41,641 bases of DNA from Hoylesella buccalis ATCC 35310. Lineage in GTDB: Bacteria > Bacteroidota > Bacteroidia > Bacteroidales > Bacteroidaceae. The position numbers and the translations under genes are program-made. The DNA is taken from the NCBI RefSeq assembly GCF_000177075.1, contig NZ_ADEG01000092.1, positions 1-41,641 of the forward strand, read 5' to 3'. Positions 1 through 7,994 of the stretch are shown here, piece after piece. The notes beneath the pieces are model-generated. The model saw only the letters and a list, made by a program, of their open reading frames with translations. It did not search any database and was not told where the DNA came from. Position 1 is the first letter of the stretch. Each line of letters starts with the position of its first letter.

Positions 1-805
1 GTTGTCTGTAGGAATAATGAAAATAGTATAAATCTATCAATACCAGCCAACGCTCATTCTCGTAAATAGTTAACACTTCATCGCTTACGTTGAATTTTAT
101 CAACTGCTTCTTCATACTTCCGTTAGCGCGAAGATAGTCAAACCTGCTTCCACTAATAATGTGTGTTACCGAATGAGGATTGTAGTGGTAGTAGTACTTT
201 CCATGACAGCAACCCACTTTCTTAGAAAACAGATAATGCAGTCGTGTACTGTTGTCATCACTGTAGGTTTTACACGTGTCATCGTACGGAAACTGTTTGA
301 AGAGGAAGGTTTTCGCTGCATAAACGCCATGTATTTTCCAGGTTAAACTGTCTTTGAAAGCTTCGTATCCAGACCTTTCTTCAAAAAAGTCCATGGCATA
401 CTCCTGTGCGGTTGAATTGTCACCTCCAATAGTGATGAGCTTGAAAAGCACACAGTCTACTTGTGGATGCTTGTCAAAAACCTGTAAAGCTCGTTCTAAA
501 GCATCTGGCGCAAAATTATCATCGCAATCTAAAAACGTGGTGTAACGAGCGTTGATATGCCGAATTCCTTCATTGCGTGCATGTGCTGCTCCATAGTTTT
601 GGTCTAGATGATGAATCTCAATCCGTTGGTCTACAGCTGCATACGATTGTAATATTTCCCAAGAATTATCCGTAGAACCGTCGTCTACACAAATCACTTG
701 AATGTCTTTGAGGGTTTGTTGCAGCAACGAATCCAAGCATCTTTTCAGATACTTGCTACCATTATAAACCGCCACCAATATGGCAAATGATGCTGTTTTT
801 TCCAC
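1..805 (-). CDS. Family 2 glycosyltransferase (partial, C-terminus beyond the window)
   Basis: This leftward gene is open from the window edge to a GTG at 803-805, 268 codons without a stop. The product begins with a short lead and then the GT-A signature: ILVAVYNGSKYLKRCLDSLL near residues 9-28, VICVDDGSTDNS near 39-50 and FLDCDDN near 85-91, the latter being the DxD-like metal and sugar-nucleotide site. This is the classic GT2 fold that adds a sugar to a lipid-linked or surface glycan on the cytoplasmic face. An in-frame ATG at 848-850 would add 15 residues. I prefer the GTG because GT2 proteins usually reach the first beta-strand within ten residues. The gene sits behind a ruined flippase gene, so it was probably part of an O-antigen or capsule cluster running leftward. 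Donor and acceptor sugars cannot be read from the sequence. Confidence 0.88.
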   Translation of the reverse strand, partial: MEKTASFAILVAVYNGSKYLKRCLDSLLQQTLKDIQVICVDDGSTDNSWEILQSYAAVDQRIEIHHLDQNYGAAHARNEGIRHINARYTTFLDCDDNFAPDALERALQVFDKHPQVDCVLFKLITIGGDNSTAQEYAMDFFEERSGYEAFKDSLTWKIHGVYAAKTFLFKQFPYDDTCKTYSDDNSTRLHYLFSKKVGCCHGKYYYHYNPHSVTHIISGSRFDYLRANGSMKKQLIKFNVSDEVLTIYENERWLVLIDLYYFHYSYRQ

Positions 806-1028
806 ACTCGTGTTTTTAAATATGTCCACAAATCGGTAATTTTCCTCCATCTACGCACTGACAGCCACATACCCAGAGCAGCACAAGCGCTGGGCCATAC
901 CCTCGACACCGAGAAAATGAGCCAACAATTTGTTGCGAACAGTGCCTACTAAGATAGCAAGACCTTGTAACACCACCAGCGTATTTTAATACATGGGTAT
1001 AGGTTTTGTTGCGATTCTCGTTTATCAT
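806..1028 (-). pseudogene. Remnant of a polysaccharide flippase (Wzx/PST-like)
   Basis: Reading leftward from the ATG at 1026-1028, the frame gives MINENRNKTYTHVLKYAGGV. After a one-step frame change near 970 it continues as QGLAILVGTVRNKLLAHF and then LGVEGMA. That order (KxxxxxKYAG, GG(V)QGL, VRNKL, LGxEGM) is the N-terminus of Bacteroidetes oligosaccharide flippases of the MATE-like superfamily. The homology stops near 895. A third frame nearer the glycosyltransferase reads ITDLWTYLKTRVWKK, which could be the flippase C-terminus left after a large internal deletion, but that part is weak. An open frame at 816-1052 covers this DNA but changes sense midway, so it is not an intact gene. The family call rests on motif memory; a translated search would settle it. 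Confidence 0.5.
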
Positions 1029-1070
1029 CTTAGGATGAACGAATAAAAACAAATTTTATTACGTTTCCGA

Positions 1071-1091
1071 TGTTGAACTTTTGTTTCAACA
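1071..1091. other. Inverted repeat in the leader of the broken flippase
   Basis: TGTTGAA and TTCAACA form a perfect 7-bp dyad around a 7-nt loop, with two further pairs (CG/CG) beyond one mismatch. It lies about 45 bp in front of the flippase remnant's ATG. It could be an operator or an mRNA hairpin. There is no T-run directly after it, so a terminator is less likely. Confidence 0.4.
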
Positions 1092-1478
1092 CCGAACCAA
1101 GCGTATATGTCAATTAAATAGCGTTTTATTTTTCAATTTTTGGCATTTTAACCGTTCAGTTCGTAGAAGGAGAATTCGGAAAATGTGAAATGATCGTCTT
1201 TTTATAGTGTGATTATGTGAAAATACATGGCAAAGTTGATGTGATAATGTGAAATAATTACGGTTCATCCTACATGTGGAGTGAAGATCGTTATTATTCT
1301 GTCACCTCATTTCCTAGATTAACCTCTTTTGCATTTGTTGTTCACCAACATTACGCTTAAACGAAAGGCTGCGATAGCTTTTGATGATACTGATTGCTTT
1401 CCATCTGATAGCAATAAGGATAAATAAGATAAGAATCTAACAATCAATCAATTGCAAACACTTGAAAACAATCGGAGC
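1092..1478. other. Non-coding stretch, AT-rich, no gene seen
   Basis: No open frame here carries a recognisable protein. Three loose copies of ATGTGAAA occur at about 1183-1190, 1215-1222 and 1247-1254, two of them preceded by GTGATTA or GTGATAA. An ATTGCT/AGCAAT inverted repeat lies near 1400-1425. Nothing else stands out before the 22-bp array. Confidence 0.5.
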
Positions 1479-1566
1479 AAACTCATTGAGTTTGGCCTCC
1501 AATCTCAATGACTTTAACCGCCAATGTCATGCACTTTGGACGTCAAACTCAATGCTTTTGATTTTG
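1479..1566 (+). repeat. Array 1 of the 4 x 22-bp dyad repeat
   Basis: Four adjacent units of exactly 22 bp lie at 1479-1500, 1501-1522, 1523-1544 and 1545-1566. Unit 1 contains the near-perfect dyad AAACTCATTGAGTTT. The other units keep AA at 1-2, CA at 6-7 and TT at 14-15. The array lies in the long spacer between the divergent polysaccharide cluster and feoAB. It has the same unit length, unit number and direction as arrays at 16605, 26803 and 41507. Confidence 0.85.
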
Positions 1567-1663
1567 CATTGATATCAGTTGTAAACAAACACAGTTATCT
1601 CTACACCCGATACGAGTATTTTTTTATATTTTTATAGGCACAACCAAACTAAAAACTTTGCAC

Positions 1664-1852
1664 TATGAAAAAGGTATTATTCACACTGCTGCATTTGATG
1701 ACAAGCACTAATGAAAGGACAAAAAACAACCGGCCTGTAGGCAATGGTACAATGAAACAACCTAACGGTTGTTCAAATTCTTGAAGCAGCCATCGAAAGC
1801 AACAGGACAGGGAAAGCCATCAAATTGTAGCTTCAGAAGATGGCCTAAGACT
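1664..1852 (+). pseudogene. Possible decayed ORF for a small exported protein
   Basis: An ATG at 1664 opens with a signal-peptide-like start (MKKVLFTLLHLM), but this frame drifts into low-quality sequence and stops at 1781-1783. A neighbouring frame around 1765-1830 reads TVVQILEAAIESNRTGKAIK between stops and looks more protein-like, so frameshifts and stops may have broken a gene. A promoter-like AAACTTTG lies directly before the ATG. I do not recognise a family. Chance cannot be excluded. Confidence 0.25.
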
Positions 1853-1980
1853 TTTCACGCATACTAATTTATGAGGATTGATATCCAATAAAAGCCCATT
1901 TCATCGGGAGTTGTATCATTATTTTTAGGTATTTTATACAATGCATCGTCATTTGCAACTCTGTTGCATATTAAATTTTG

Positions 1981-1988
1981 TATTTTTG
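1981..1988 (+). promoter_or_regulatory. Bacteroidetes -7 element for feoAB
   Basis: TATTTTTG matches the TAnnTTTG consensus of the Bacteroidetes primary sigma factor and lies 22 bp before the feoAB ATG. No TTTG box sits at the ideal upstream distance. No obvious Fur box was identified by eye. Confidence 0.6.
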
Positions 1989-2010
1989 TGCATAAGATAG
2001 AGAGACAAAG

Positions 2011-4440
2011 ATGAAGTTATCAGAGTTAAAAACAGGCGAAACAGGGGTTATTGTTAAAGTTACTGGTCATGGTGGCTTTCGCAAACGCATCGTTGAAATG
2101 GGCTTTATCAGCGGGAAAAAGGTTGAAGTGCTATTGAATGCACCTCTGAAAGACCCGGTAAAATACAAGGTGATGGGTTACGAAGTGTCACTCAGACACT
2201 CCGAAGCCGATATGATTGAGGTAGTATCACTTGAAGAGGCCCGAACGCAAAAACCAGCTGAAAACAATTACCAAGGAGCCATTTCTGATGACGATTGCGA
2301 CGACATCCAGCGTGAAACAGAACGACAAATCCGTGCTGTTGCCATGCAGAAGAGCCGAACCATCAATGTAGCCTTAGTGGGAAACCCTAACTGCGGGAAA
2401 ACATCGCTGTTCAATTTCGCATCCGGTGCACACGAAAGAGTGGGCAATTATTCGGGTGTCACCGTCGATGCCAAGGAAGGTCATGCCAGTTTTGAAGGCT
2501 ATGAGTTCAACATAGTTGACCTTCCCGGCACTTATTCGCTTTCGGCTTACTCGCCAGAAGAGCTATATGTAAGAAAACAAATCATAGAGAAAACCCCAGA
2601 TGTAGTCATCAATGTCATAGATACTTCAAACCTGGAGCGGAACTTTTATTTAACGACACAACTCATTGACATGCACCTTCGTATCGTCTGCGCATTAAAC
2701 ATGTACGATGAGTCGGAAGATCGAGGAGACCAGATTCATATCGACAAGTTGTCCGAGCTTTTCGGTATCCCGATGGTCCCTACCGTATTTAAAAATGGAA
2801 GAGGTGTCAAAGAGCTGTTTCATCAGGTTATCGAGACATACGAAGGCATGGAAGATGCCCAACCACAATTCCGCCATGTACATATCAATCATGGGCATGA
2901 AATAGAGCAAGGCATTGCTGACATCCAGGCTTTCTTGAAGCAAGACGAAAACATACGGCAGCGCTACTCTACTCGATATCTGGGCATCAAGCTGATGGAA
3001 CACGACCATGATGTGGAAAAAATGATTGGCTCCCTACCCCAGGCAGACAAGATATTTGCTGCCAGGGATAAAGCTGACAGACGTGTAAGGGAGGAAACAA
3101 ATACCGACAGCGAGACAGCGGTGATGGATGCGAAATACGGTTTTATTCACGGAGCGCTGAAAGAGGCTGCCTACCAGACTGGAAACAAGAAAGATACCTA
3201 CCAGCTTACGCACTGGCTGGACAGCTTTATCACGAATAAAGTTTTGGGTTTCCCTATCTTTATAGCTTTGATGTGGCTGATGTTCGAAGTAACCTTCTCA
3301 CTCGGTCAATATCCCATGGACTGGATAGAATCTGGCGTTGCCTGGCTGGGACAGACCATTTCAACCTATTTTCCTGACGGCCCCATCAAAGACATGCTTG
3401 TCGACGGTGTCATAGGGGGCGTAGGTGCCGTCATTGTCTTCTTGCCACAAATATTAATTCTGTACTTCTTCATCTCTTATATGGAGGACAGCGGATACAT
3501 GTCTCGTGCGGCTTTCATCATGGACAAGCTGATGCACAAGATGGGATTGCACGGCAAATCGTTCATTCCTCTCATCGTGGGATTCGGCTGTAATGTGCCC
3601 GCCGTGATGGCAACACGAACCATTGAAAGCCGTAAGTCAAGGCTCATCACCATGCTTATCTTACCCATGATGAGCTGTTCGGCCCGACTTCCTGTTTATA
3701 TCATGATCATTGGCACGTTCTTCTCGGCTCAGTATCGGTCAACAATGATGATGTCGCTGTATCTCATCGGCATCCTCATGGCCGTCTTTCTGGGCTGGTT
3801 GTTCAGCAAATTCGTTATCAAGGGCGAAGACACCCCCTTTGTGATGGAACTTCCACCCTACCGTCTACCAACCTGGAAAGCCATCACCAGACATACTTGG
3901 GAGAAGGGGAAATTGTATCTCAAGAAGATGGGTGGCATCATCTTGGTGGCCAGTATCATTGTCTGGGCATTGGGCTATTTTCCCCATAACGAGCATCTGT
4001 CCAGGGCTGAACAGCAAGAACAGAGCTACATAGGGCGCATTGGCAAGGCCATAGAACCAGTATTCAGGGTGCAAGGTTTTAGTTGGAAACTGGATGTGGG
4101 CATCGTGGCAGGTGTTGGAGCTAAGGAAATCGTGGCTTCAACGATAGGTGTGCTCTATTCGTCAGAAGGGAGTGTTGATGAAGATGACGCAACATCAGAT
4201 GAACCCGAGAAGTATTCACGACTGAGAAAACAAATGACAACCGATGGCATCACACCCCTAACCGCTTATGCCTTCTTGCTATTCATCCTGTTATACTTCC
4301 CCTGCGTGGCCGTGATTGCTGCCATCAAAGGCGAAACAGGCAGTTGGAAATGGGCATTGTTTTCGGCCGGTTACACCACTCTTCTGGCATGGATTGTGTC
4401 AGCAGCCTTCTATCAAATAGGAAGTCTGTTTATCTCATAG
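2011..4440 (+). CDS. feoB: Fused FeoA-FeoB ferrous iron transporter
   Basis: The 809-residue protein takes up Fe(II) across the inner membrane. Residues 1-72 are a FeoA (SH3-like) domain (MKLSELKTGETG, FRKRIVEMGF). After a linker comes the FeoB G domain, with the P-loop GNPNCGKT at 124-131, the switch region DLPGTYS near 171-177 and an NMYD-type base-specificity motif near 229-232. The C-terminal half holds the transmembrane Gate regions, including SGYMSRAAF and a GCNVPA motif in FGCNVPAVMATR, then further helices to the end. Separate FeoA and FeoB are usual in enterobacteria; the single-chain fusion is common in Bacteroidetes. The gene is monocistronic, with its own promoter and tRNA genes downstream. 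Length and motifs suggest it is intact. Confidence 0.96.
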   Translation: MKLSELKTGETGVIVKVTGHGGFRKRIVEMGFISGKKVEVLLNAPLKDPVKYKVMGYEVSLRHSEADMIEVVSLEEARTQKPAENNYQGAISDDDCDDIQRETERQIRAVAMQKSRTINVALVGNPNCGKTSLFNFASGAHERVGNYSGVTVDAKEGHASFEGYEFNIVDLPGTYSLSAYSPEELYVRKQIIEKTPDVVINVIDTSNLERNFYLTTQLIDMHLRIVCALNMYDESEDRGDQIHIDKLSELFGIPMVPTVFKNGRGVKELFHQVIETYEGMEDAQPQFRHVHINHGHEIEQGIADIQAFLKQDENIRQRYSTRYLGIKLMEHDHDVEKMIGSLPQADKIFAARDKADRRVREETNTDSETAVMDAKYGFIHGALKEAAYQTGNKKDTYQLTHWLDSFITNKVLGFPIFIALMWLMFEVTFSLGQYPMDWIESGVAWLGQTISTYFPDGPIKDMLVDGVIGGVGAVIVFLPQILILYFFISYMEDSGYMSRAAFIMDKLMHKMGLHGKSFIPLIVGFGCNVPAVMATRTIESRKSRLITMLILPMMSCSARLPVYIMIIGTFFSAQYRSTMMMSLYLIGILMAVFLGWLFSKFVIKGEDTPFVMELPPYRLPTWKAITRHTWEKGKLYLKKMGGIILVASIIVWALGYFPHNEHLSRAEQQEQSYIGRIGKAIEPVFRVQGFSWKLDVGIVAGVGAKEIVASTIGVLYSSEGSVDEDDATSDEPEKYSRLRKQMTTDGITPLTAYAFLLFILLYFPCVAVIAAIKGETGSWKWALFSAGYTTLLAWIVSAAFYQIGSLFIS

Positions 4441-4491
4441 TTGCCTATTCTTGGACTGTCCAACATTAATTTCAAAAAAATAAACGAAATG

Positions 4492-4523
4492 TTTGGCATT
4501 TTAAGAAAATCAATGTACCTTTG
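4492..4523 (+). promoter_or_regulatory. Promoter of the tRNA-Lys pair
   Basis: TTTG at 4492-4495, a 20-nt spacer, then TACCTTTG at 4516-4523: a full match to the Bacteroidetes -33/-7 consensus, ending 20 bp before the first tRNA-Lys. Confidence 0.8.
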
Positions 4524-4543
4524 CACACGCAAAAAAGAAACTT

Positions 4544-4616
4544 GCACCCTTAGCTCAGTTGGTAGAGCAACTGACTCTTAATCAGTGGGTCTAGGGTTCG
4601 AATCCCTAAGGGTGTA
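4544..4616 (+). tRNA. tRNA-Lys (anticodon CTT), copy 1
   Basis: 73 nt with a full cloverleaf: acceptor GCACCCT/AGGGTGT closed by a G-U pair, D arm AGCTCAGTTGGTAGAGC, anticodon loop CTCTTAA giving anticodon CUU, T arm GGGTTCGAATCCC and discriminator A. No CCA is encoded. It reads AAG codons. Confidence 0.95.
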
Positions 4617-4631
4617 CTTCTTTCTACGCTT

Positions 4632-4704
4632 GCACCCTTAGCTCAGTTGGTAGAGCAACTGACTCTTAATCAGTGGGTCTAGGGTTCGAATCCCTAAGGG
4701 TGTA
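4632..4704 (+). tRNA. tRNA-Lys (anticodon CTT), copy 2
   Basis: Identical in sequence to the copy 15 bp upstream, so this is a recent or gene-converted duplication. Both share the promoter at 4492-4523 and the terminator at 4715-4760, and are probably cut from one precursor. Confidence 0.95.
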
Positions 4705-4714
4705 CAATCAATAT

Positions 4715-4760
4715 AAAGGTAAATCAATAGGTCTGAATGAGGACATTTTGATTTACCTTT
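4715..4760 (+). terminator. Terminator of the tRNA-Lys operon
   Basis: A perfect 12-bp stem (AAAGGTAAATCA at 4715-4726 with TGATTTACCTTT at 4749-4760) encloses a 22-nt loop and is followed by TACTTTTTTC. It starts 11 nt after the second tRNA-Lys. Confidence 0.8.
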
Positions 4761-4897
4761 TACTTTTTTCTTAACTTCGCACCATCAGCTGAAGTTCAAT
4801 TTTCAACGACATGATGACAAAATGATAAGGAATGTAAGCTAGCAGCTTTATGCTGAAGTACCAGCAACTTTTGAAAACAAGCGGTGAAGGGGAAAGA

Positions 4898-4935
4898 AAA
4901 ACGCCTGCAAACCATAAATAGTTTACAAGCGTTTT
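4898..4935 (-). terminator. Terminator downstream of tRNA-Glu
   Basis: On the minus strand AAAACGCTTGTAAAC pairs with GTTTGCAGGCGTTTT (15 bp including two G-T pairs) around an 8-nt loop, followed by TTTCTTTC. It lies 10 nt beyond the 3' end of the leftward tRNA-Glu. Confidence 0.8.
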
Positions 4936-4944
4936 GTTACTTTG

Positions 4945-5016
4945 TAGTCGGTACGAGAATCGAACTCGTATGCCAAGATTGAGAATCTTGTATCCTAACC
5001 GTTAGATGAACCGACC
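4945..5016 (-). tRNA. tRNA-Glu (anticodon CTC)
   Basis: 72 nt on the minus strand. Acceptor GGTCGGT pairs with ACCGACT through one G-U pair, the anticodon stem-loop is CAAGATTCTCAATCTTG (anticodon CUC), the T arm is ACGAGTTCGATTCTCGT and the discriminator is A. It reads GAG. It follows tRNA-Ser by 21 nt and probably shares its transcript. Confidence 0.92.
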
Positions 5017-5037
5017 GTTTTGCAAATGCATCTTGGG

Positions 5038-5124
5038 CGGAAGCGGGGGGATTCGAACCCCCGGTACGGTAACCCGCACGTCAGTTTAGCAAACTGGTGG
5101 TTTCAGCCACTCACCCACACTTCC
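5038..5124 (-). tRNA. tRNA-Ser (anticodon GCT)
   Basis: 87 nt on the minus strand with the long variable arm of class II tRNAs. Acceptor GGAAGTG pairs with CGCTTCC, the anticodon loop TTGCTAA gives GCU, the T arm is GGGGGTTCGAATCCCCC and the discriminator is G. It reads AGC and AGU. Confidence 0.93.
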
Positions 5125-5172
5125 CTTCCTTTTCATCGTAAAGGAGAATGCACTTTGTCTCAAATGCGGTTG

Positions 5173-5204
5173 CAAAGGTAATGGTTTATTTCTGAATACC
5201 GCAA
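5173..5204 (-). promoter_or_regulatory. Promoter of the tRNA-Ser/tRNA-Glu operon
   Basis: On the minus strand TTG (5202-5204), 21 nt, then TACCTTTG (5173-5180), about 49 bp before tRNA-Ser. It fits the Bacteroidetes consensus. Confidence 0.65.
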
Positions 5205-5253
5205 CCTATGTAATGAAAAAAGATTGATTTTAAAATTTATTAACAAGTAGATT

Positions 5254-5733
5254 TCAGCGCATATTATCGTCTACAAACGACAACGGAAGCAGATCTTTCA
5301 CACTTCTGACACAATATATTTTCTGGGTACCGTATAAAAGAATTTTGATAGGTTTTTTGTATCGGTCTTCTATCTCCAGTATAACCTGTCGACAAGCTCC
5401 ACAAGGTGTGATGGGATTTGGCAAAACGCCTTTCTCGTTCCGGCCTGCAATGGCCAATGTTTCAATGGGACTGTCGGGATAGTTGGCTTGAGCCGCAAAG
5501 ACAGCAGTACGCTCTGCGCATAAACCTGATGGGAATGCAGCATTTTCCTGGTTGGCTCCTATCACCATTTTTCCATTTTCAAGTCTTAAAGCGGCACCCA
5601 CATAGAAGCGACTGTAATTTGCGTAGGCATTGTGAGTGGCCTTGATGGCGGCCTGAACCAACTCTTGGTCTTGTGGTGAAAGTTCATCAAGCTGATAACT
5701 CTCAATCGAAATATTAATGTCAATCTGTTCCAT
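5254..5733 (-). CDS. cdd: Cytidine deaminase
   Basis: A 159-residue protein of the homotetrameric cytidine deaminase family, which hydrolyses cytidine and deoxycytidine to the uridine forms in pyrimidine salvage. The zinc site is complete: CAE at 72-74 (Cys ligand, catalytic Glu) and PCGAC at 110-114 (two Cys ligands). NGKMVIGANQENAAFPSG contains the substrate-binding Asn/Glu region, and the C-terminal LLPLSF is characteristic. It starts 5 bp after the beta-helix lipoprotein gene in the same direction, so the two are likely cotranscribed although no functional link is obvious. Confidence 0.96.
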   Translation of the reverse strand: MEQIDINISIESYQLDELSPQDQELVQAAIKATHNAYANYSRFYVGAALRLENGKMVIGANQENAAFPSGLCAERTAVFAAQANYPDSPIETLAIAGRNEKGVLPNPITPCGACRQVILEIEDRYKKPIKILLYGTQKIYCVRSVKDLLPLSFVDDNMR

Positions 5734-5738
5734 GCATG

Positions 5739-7175
5739 TTAGGGTTTAAAGTATTCATAGGCGCCGATATCCGGCAGTTCATCTCTCTTTCTGCCATCCC
5801 TGTCCAAGGGTAAGGATGTTGCTTGGTTGGCCTTTCCTATGGCCAAAGATTTTTCTCGCAATCTGAAATCATACCTCAGGCTATCTGTGTCAATCAAAAG
5901 GAAATTCTTGTGACCAGCCTGGATCGTATCTTTTACATCTTCGTATAGCACGTTTTTAAAACAAACACTATCTGCTGACTCTTCACGAGGCATGCGTAGC
6001 AGACAGTTCTCGAAGGCGAAATGCAACTGAGCAGCATCTTTTCCAGGGTTTCTCATCACCTCATTGGCGGAATAGCCCGTAACAAGTGAGTTGTTACAAA
6101 CGAATTGTTTTAAGGGTGAAGACGTCGAACTCAGTCTTAGAGCCACACCTCTGTTAGAGTCAAATGGGTAAAATTGCGCCAAGGTACAGCCGTTCATCAT
6201 CACATCGCCGCCATTAATTGAAACGCAATCGTTGAGGGTATTGCTGAAAACAGAATTGTTGATGTAAACTTTCGAATGACGAATCAGCAAGCCATATCCT
6301 TGACAGTTGTGGATGGTAGAATTGGCCATGATCAGTTTTTGCTTGGCTATGTCGGCAGAATCGATAATCAAACCATTGTATGCGCCATGGATATCGGCGT
6401 ACGAAATGGTGTTTTCGTTGGACGAAGGATAAATATGTATTCCCTGCCACTGACCACTCAGCCCATCATAAGGCAGGTAATCGAACATACGATCCAGTCG
6501 GTTGCCACGCAAAACAACTTCATTTTGCGGTTCTCCCTCAATGGACAGTCGGCCATAAACATCAATGCCTGCACGTTGATCGAAATACAATGTCGTACCG
6601 GCAGCTATGCGCAAAGTCTTGTTTTCTTCAACAGTCAGCTTTCCAAACACCACAATGGGCTTGGTTCCTGTCAGTACAGTATCGTTCATAACATGATGGT
6701 TGCGCAAGAAAACGGCATCCCAAGCATAAGCATTCAGATTAACTTTTTGTTCCTTTCCATTCTCCAATGCAAACACAATATTGTCTTCAATGCGTTGCGC
6801 CACATCGGCATGTTTAGCCGGAGCGGTTAGCTCTACATACACGCGAATGCTATCATTCTTCCTAATCTCAATCTCTGACGTTGCATATCCCACATCTTTA
6901 CCTAGGTAAATACCGTCTACATTGACTCTAAAACCTGTCTGATTGCCCCGTTCTAACCTAACCTTAGAACATCTAATGCCTTCTCCTGAATGGTTATAAA
7001 CCCAAAATGATTTGGCTGCCGAGGGAATATTGGAAAAGACGGTATCAAGTTTGATACTGTCAGAAGAGAATGTCAGCAAATGATTAGGTGATGAAGAAAA
7101 GGTATCTTCATCATGACATGCGGTGAAACCAATCAGTGCCAACAAGCAAACTATAATAGACAATCGAATATTCAT
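5739..7175 (-). CDS. Beta-helix surface lipoprotein
   Basis: A 478-residue protein with a lipoprotein signal peptide: basic start, hydrophobic core IIVCLLALIGF and lipobox FTAC with Cys20. The middle (about 150-410) has short repeating strands with N/G turns (IHIYPSSNENTISYADIHG, YNGLIIDSADI, YGLLIRHSKVYINNSVF), the pattern of right-handed parallel beta-helix (PbH1-type) proteins. The end, LPLDRDGRKRDELPDIGAYE, is a common tail of these proteins in Bacteroidetes. Many such folds bind or cleave polysaccharide, but no catalytic residues can be picked out, so function is unknown. It was probably anchored at the cell envelope. The start is fixed by the signal peptide. Confidence 0.8.
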   Translation of the reverse strand: MNIRLSIIVCLLALIGFTACHDEDTFSSSPNHLLTFSSDSIKLDTVFSNIPSAAKSFWVYNHSGEGIRCSKVRLERGNQTGFRVNVDGIYLGKDVGYATSEIEIRKNDSIRVYVELTAPAKHADVAQRIEDNIVFALENGKEQKVNLNAYAWDAVFLRNHHVMNDTVLTGTKPIVVFGKLTVEENKTLRIAAGTTLYFDQRAGIDVYGRLSIEGEPQNEVVLRGNRLDRMFDYLPYDGLSGQWQGIHIYPSSNENTISYADIHGAYNGLIIDSADIAKQKLIMANSTIHNCQGYGLLIRHSKVYINNSVFSNTLNDCVSINGGDVMMNGCTLAQFYPFDSNRGVALRLSSTSSPLKQFVCNNSLVTGYSANEVMRNPGKDAAQLHFAFENCLLRMPREESADSVCFKNVLYEDVKDTIQAGHKNFLLIDTDSLRYDFRLREKSLAIGKANQATSLPLDRDGRKRDELPDIGAYEYFKP

Positions 7176-7285
7176 TAATGAATAAACGCTAAAAGTGATT
7201 ATTTATTTTTGAAAGACCTAATAAAGTATTGACAAGAAATGTAAAACAAGCAATGATGAATGCAAGTGATGCAGTATGGAAATGT

Positions 7286-7921
7286 TTAAATTATCTCACA
7301 CAACTTTTCGTAGCTCATCCCAACAAAGTCTTTAATAACCATATCAGATAATGGCTTGACAGTTTCAATAGAGTTTGTTGTTGCCAGTCCACAAACCTTC
7401 ATTTGAGCGGCCTTTCCCGCCTTCAATCCGTTGATACTATCTTCAAATACAACACATTGGTTGTGCGAAACAGCAAAATGAGCAGCTGCTGTAAGGTAAC
7501 AATCTGGTTCAGGTTTACTTCGTTTAAAGTCCTCACTGGTGAAGATTACGTCAAACAACGTTGCAAATTCTGGATGACATTGATATACATTTGCCATTTT
7601 TTGTTGGTTGCTACTTGTTACAATGGCCGTATTAACGTGATGCTGTTTCAGGTCTTTGATAAAGGCAACAACGCCTGGGATGTATGCGTAATCCATATTT
7701 TTTTCAAACTCAATGAGTTGATTCTCTATTTCATGTTGAACCTTCTCTTCATCTTTAAAATATCGATCGAATATCTGAGTCAGTGTCTGTCCCTTGATAA
7801 GATGGGCAAAATGCGGTATATCAGGTTTGTAAACCTTACCTATCCGATCCCAACAAACGGTATACTGAGACTCGGTATCCAGTACGACTCCATCTAAATC
7901 AAAAAGTGCTGTGTTAAACAT
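7286..7921 (-). CDS. HAD-family phosphatase, beta-phosphoglucomutase-like
   Basis: A 211-residue HAD hydrolase. Motif I is FDLDGVVLDTE (7-17) with nucleophile D8 and general acid D10. Motif II is in IVTSSNQQK near 100, motif III is the Lys in KRSKPEPDCY near 133-141, and motif IV is VVFEDSINGLKAG near 156-168. The helical cap between motifs I and II and the DxDGVxxDTE form place it with subclass IA enzymes (beta-phosphoglucomutase or YcjU-like). Substrate is likely a sugar phosphate but cannot be chosen. It has its own promoter (TACCTTTG on the minus strand at 7951-7958) and diverges from the lipoprotein gene at 7995. Confidence 0.88.
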   Translation of the reverse strand: MFNTALFDLDGVVLDTESQYTVCWDRIGKVYKPDIPHFAHLIKGQTLTQIFDRYFKDEEKVQHEIENQLIEFEKNMDYAYIPGVVAFIKDLKQHHVNTAIVTSSNQQKMANVYQCHPEFATLFDVIFTSEDFKRSKPEPDCYLTAAAHFAVSHNQCVVFEDSINGLKAGKAAQMKVCGLATTNSIETVKPLSDMVIKDFVGMSYEKLCEII

Positions 7922-7950
7922 TATTTACCTTATTTTATAGAATGACATGT

Positions 7951-7979
7951 CAAAGGTACAAAAAATATTCGTATTTTTG
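7951..7979. promoter_or_regulatory. Divergent -7 elements for the HAD gene and the DUF3298 gene
   Basis: TACCTTTG on the minus strand at 7951-7958 serves the HAD gene. TATTTTTG on the plus strand at 7972-7979 lies 15 bp before the DUF3298 ATG. The two -7 boxes are only 13 bp apart, so RNA polymerases could compete. Confidence 0.6.
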
Positions 7980-7994
7980 CACAAAAAAGAGAAG

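Noticed and set aside
816..1052. 78-residue open frame on the minus strand as a real gene
   Set aside because: Its first half matches the start of a flippase but the homologous continuation is in another frame, so it is a fragment of a broken gene.
1479..1566. CRISPR array as an explanation of the 22-bp units
   Set aside because: There is no constant repeat alternating with unique spacers. Every unit is a variant of one dyad, the count is fixed at four, and no cas gene is present.
6276..6830. 184-residue open frame on the plus strand
   Set aside because: It is antisense to the beta-helix lipoprotein, which has a clear signal peptide and lipobox and full length.
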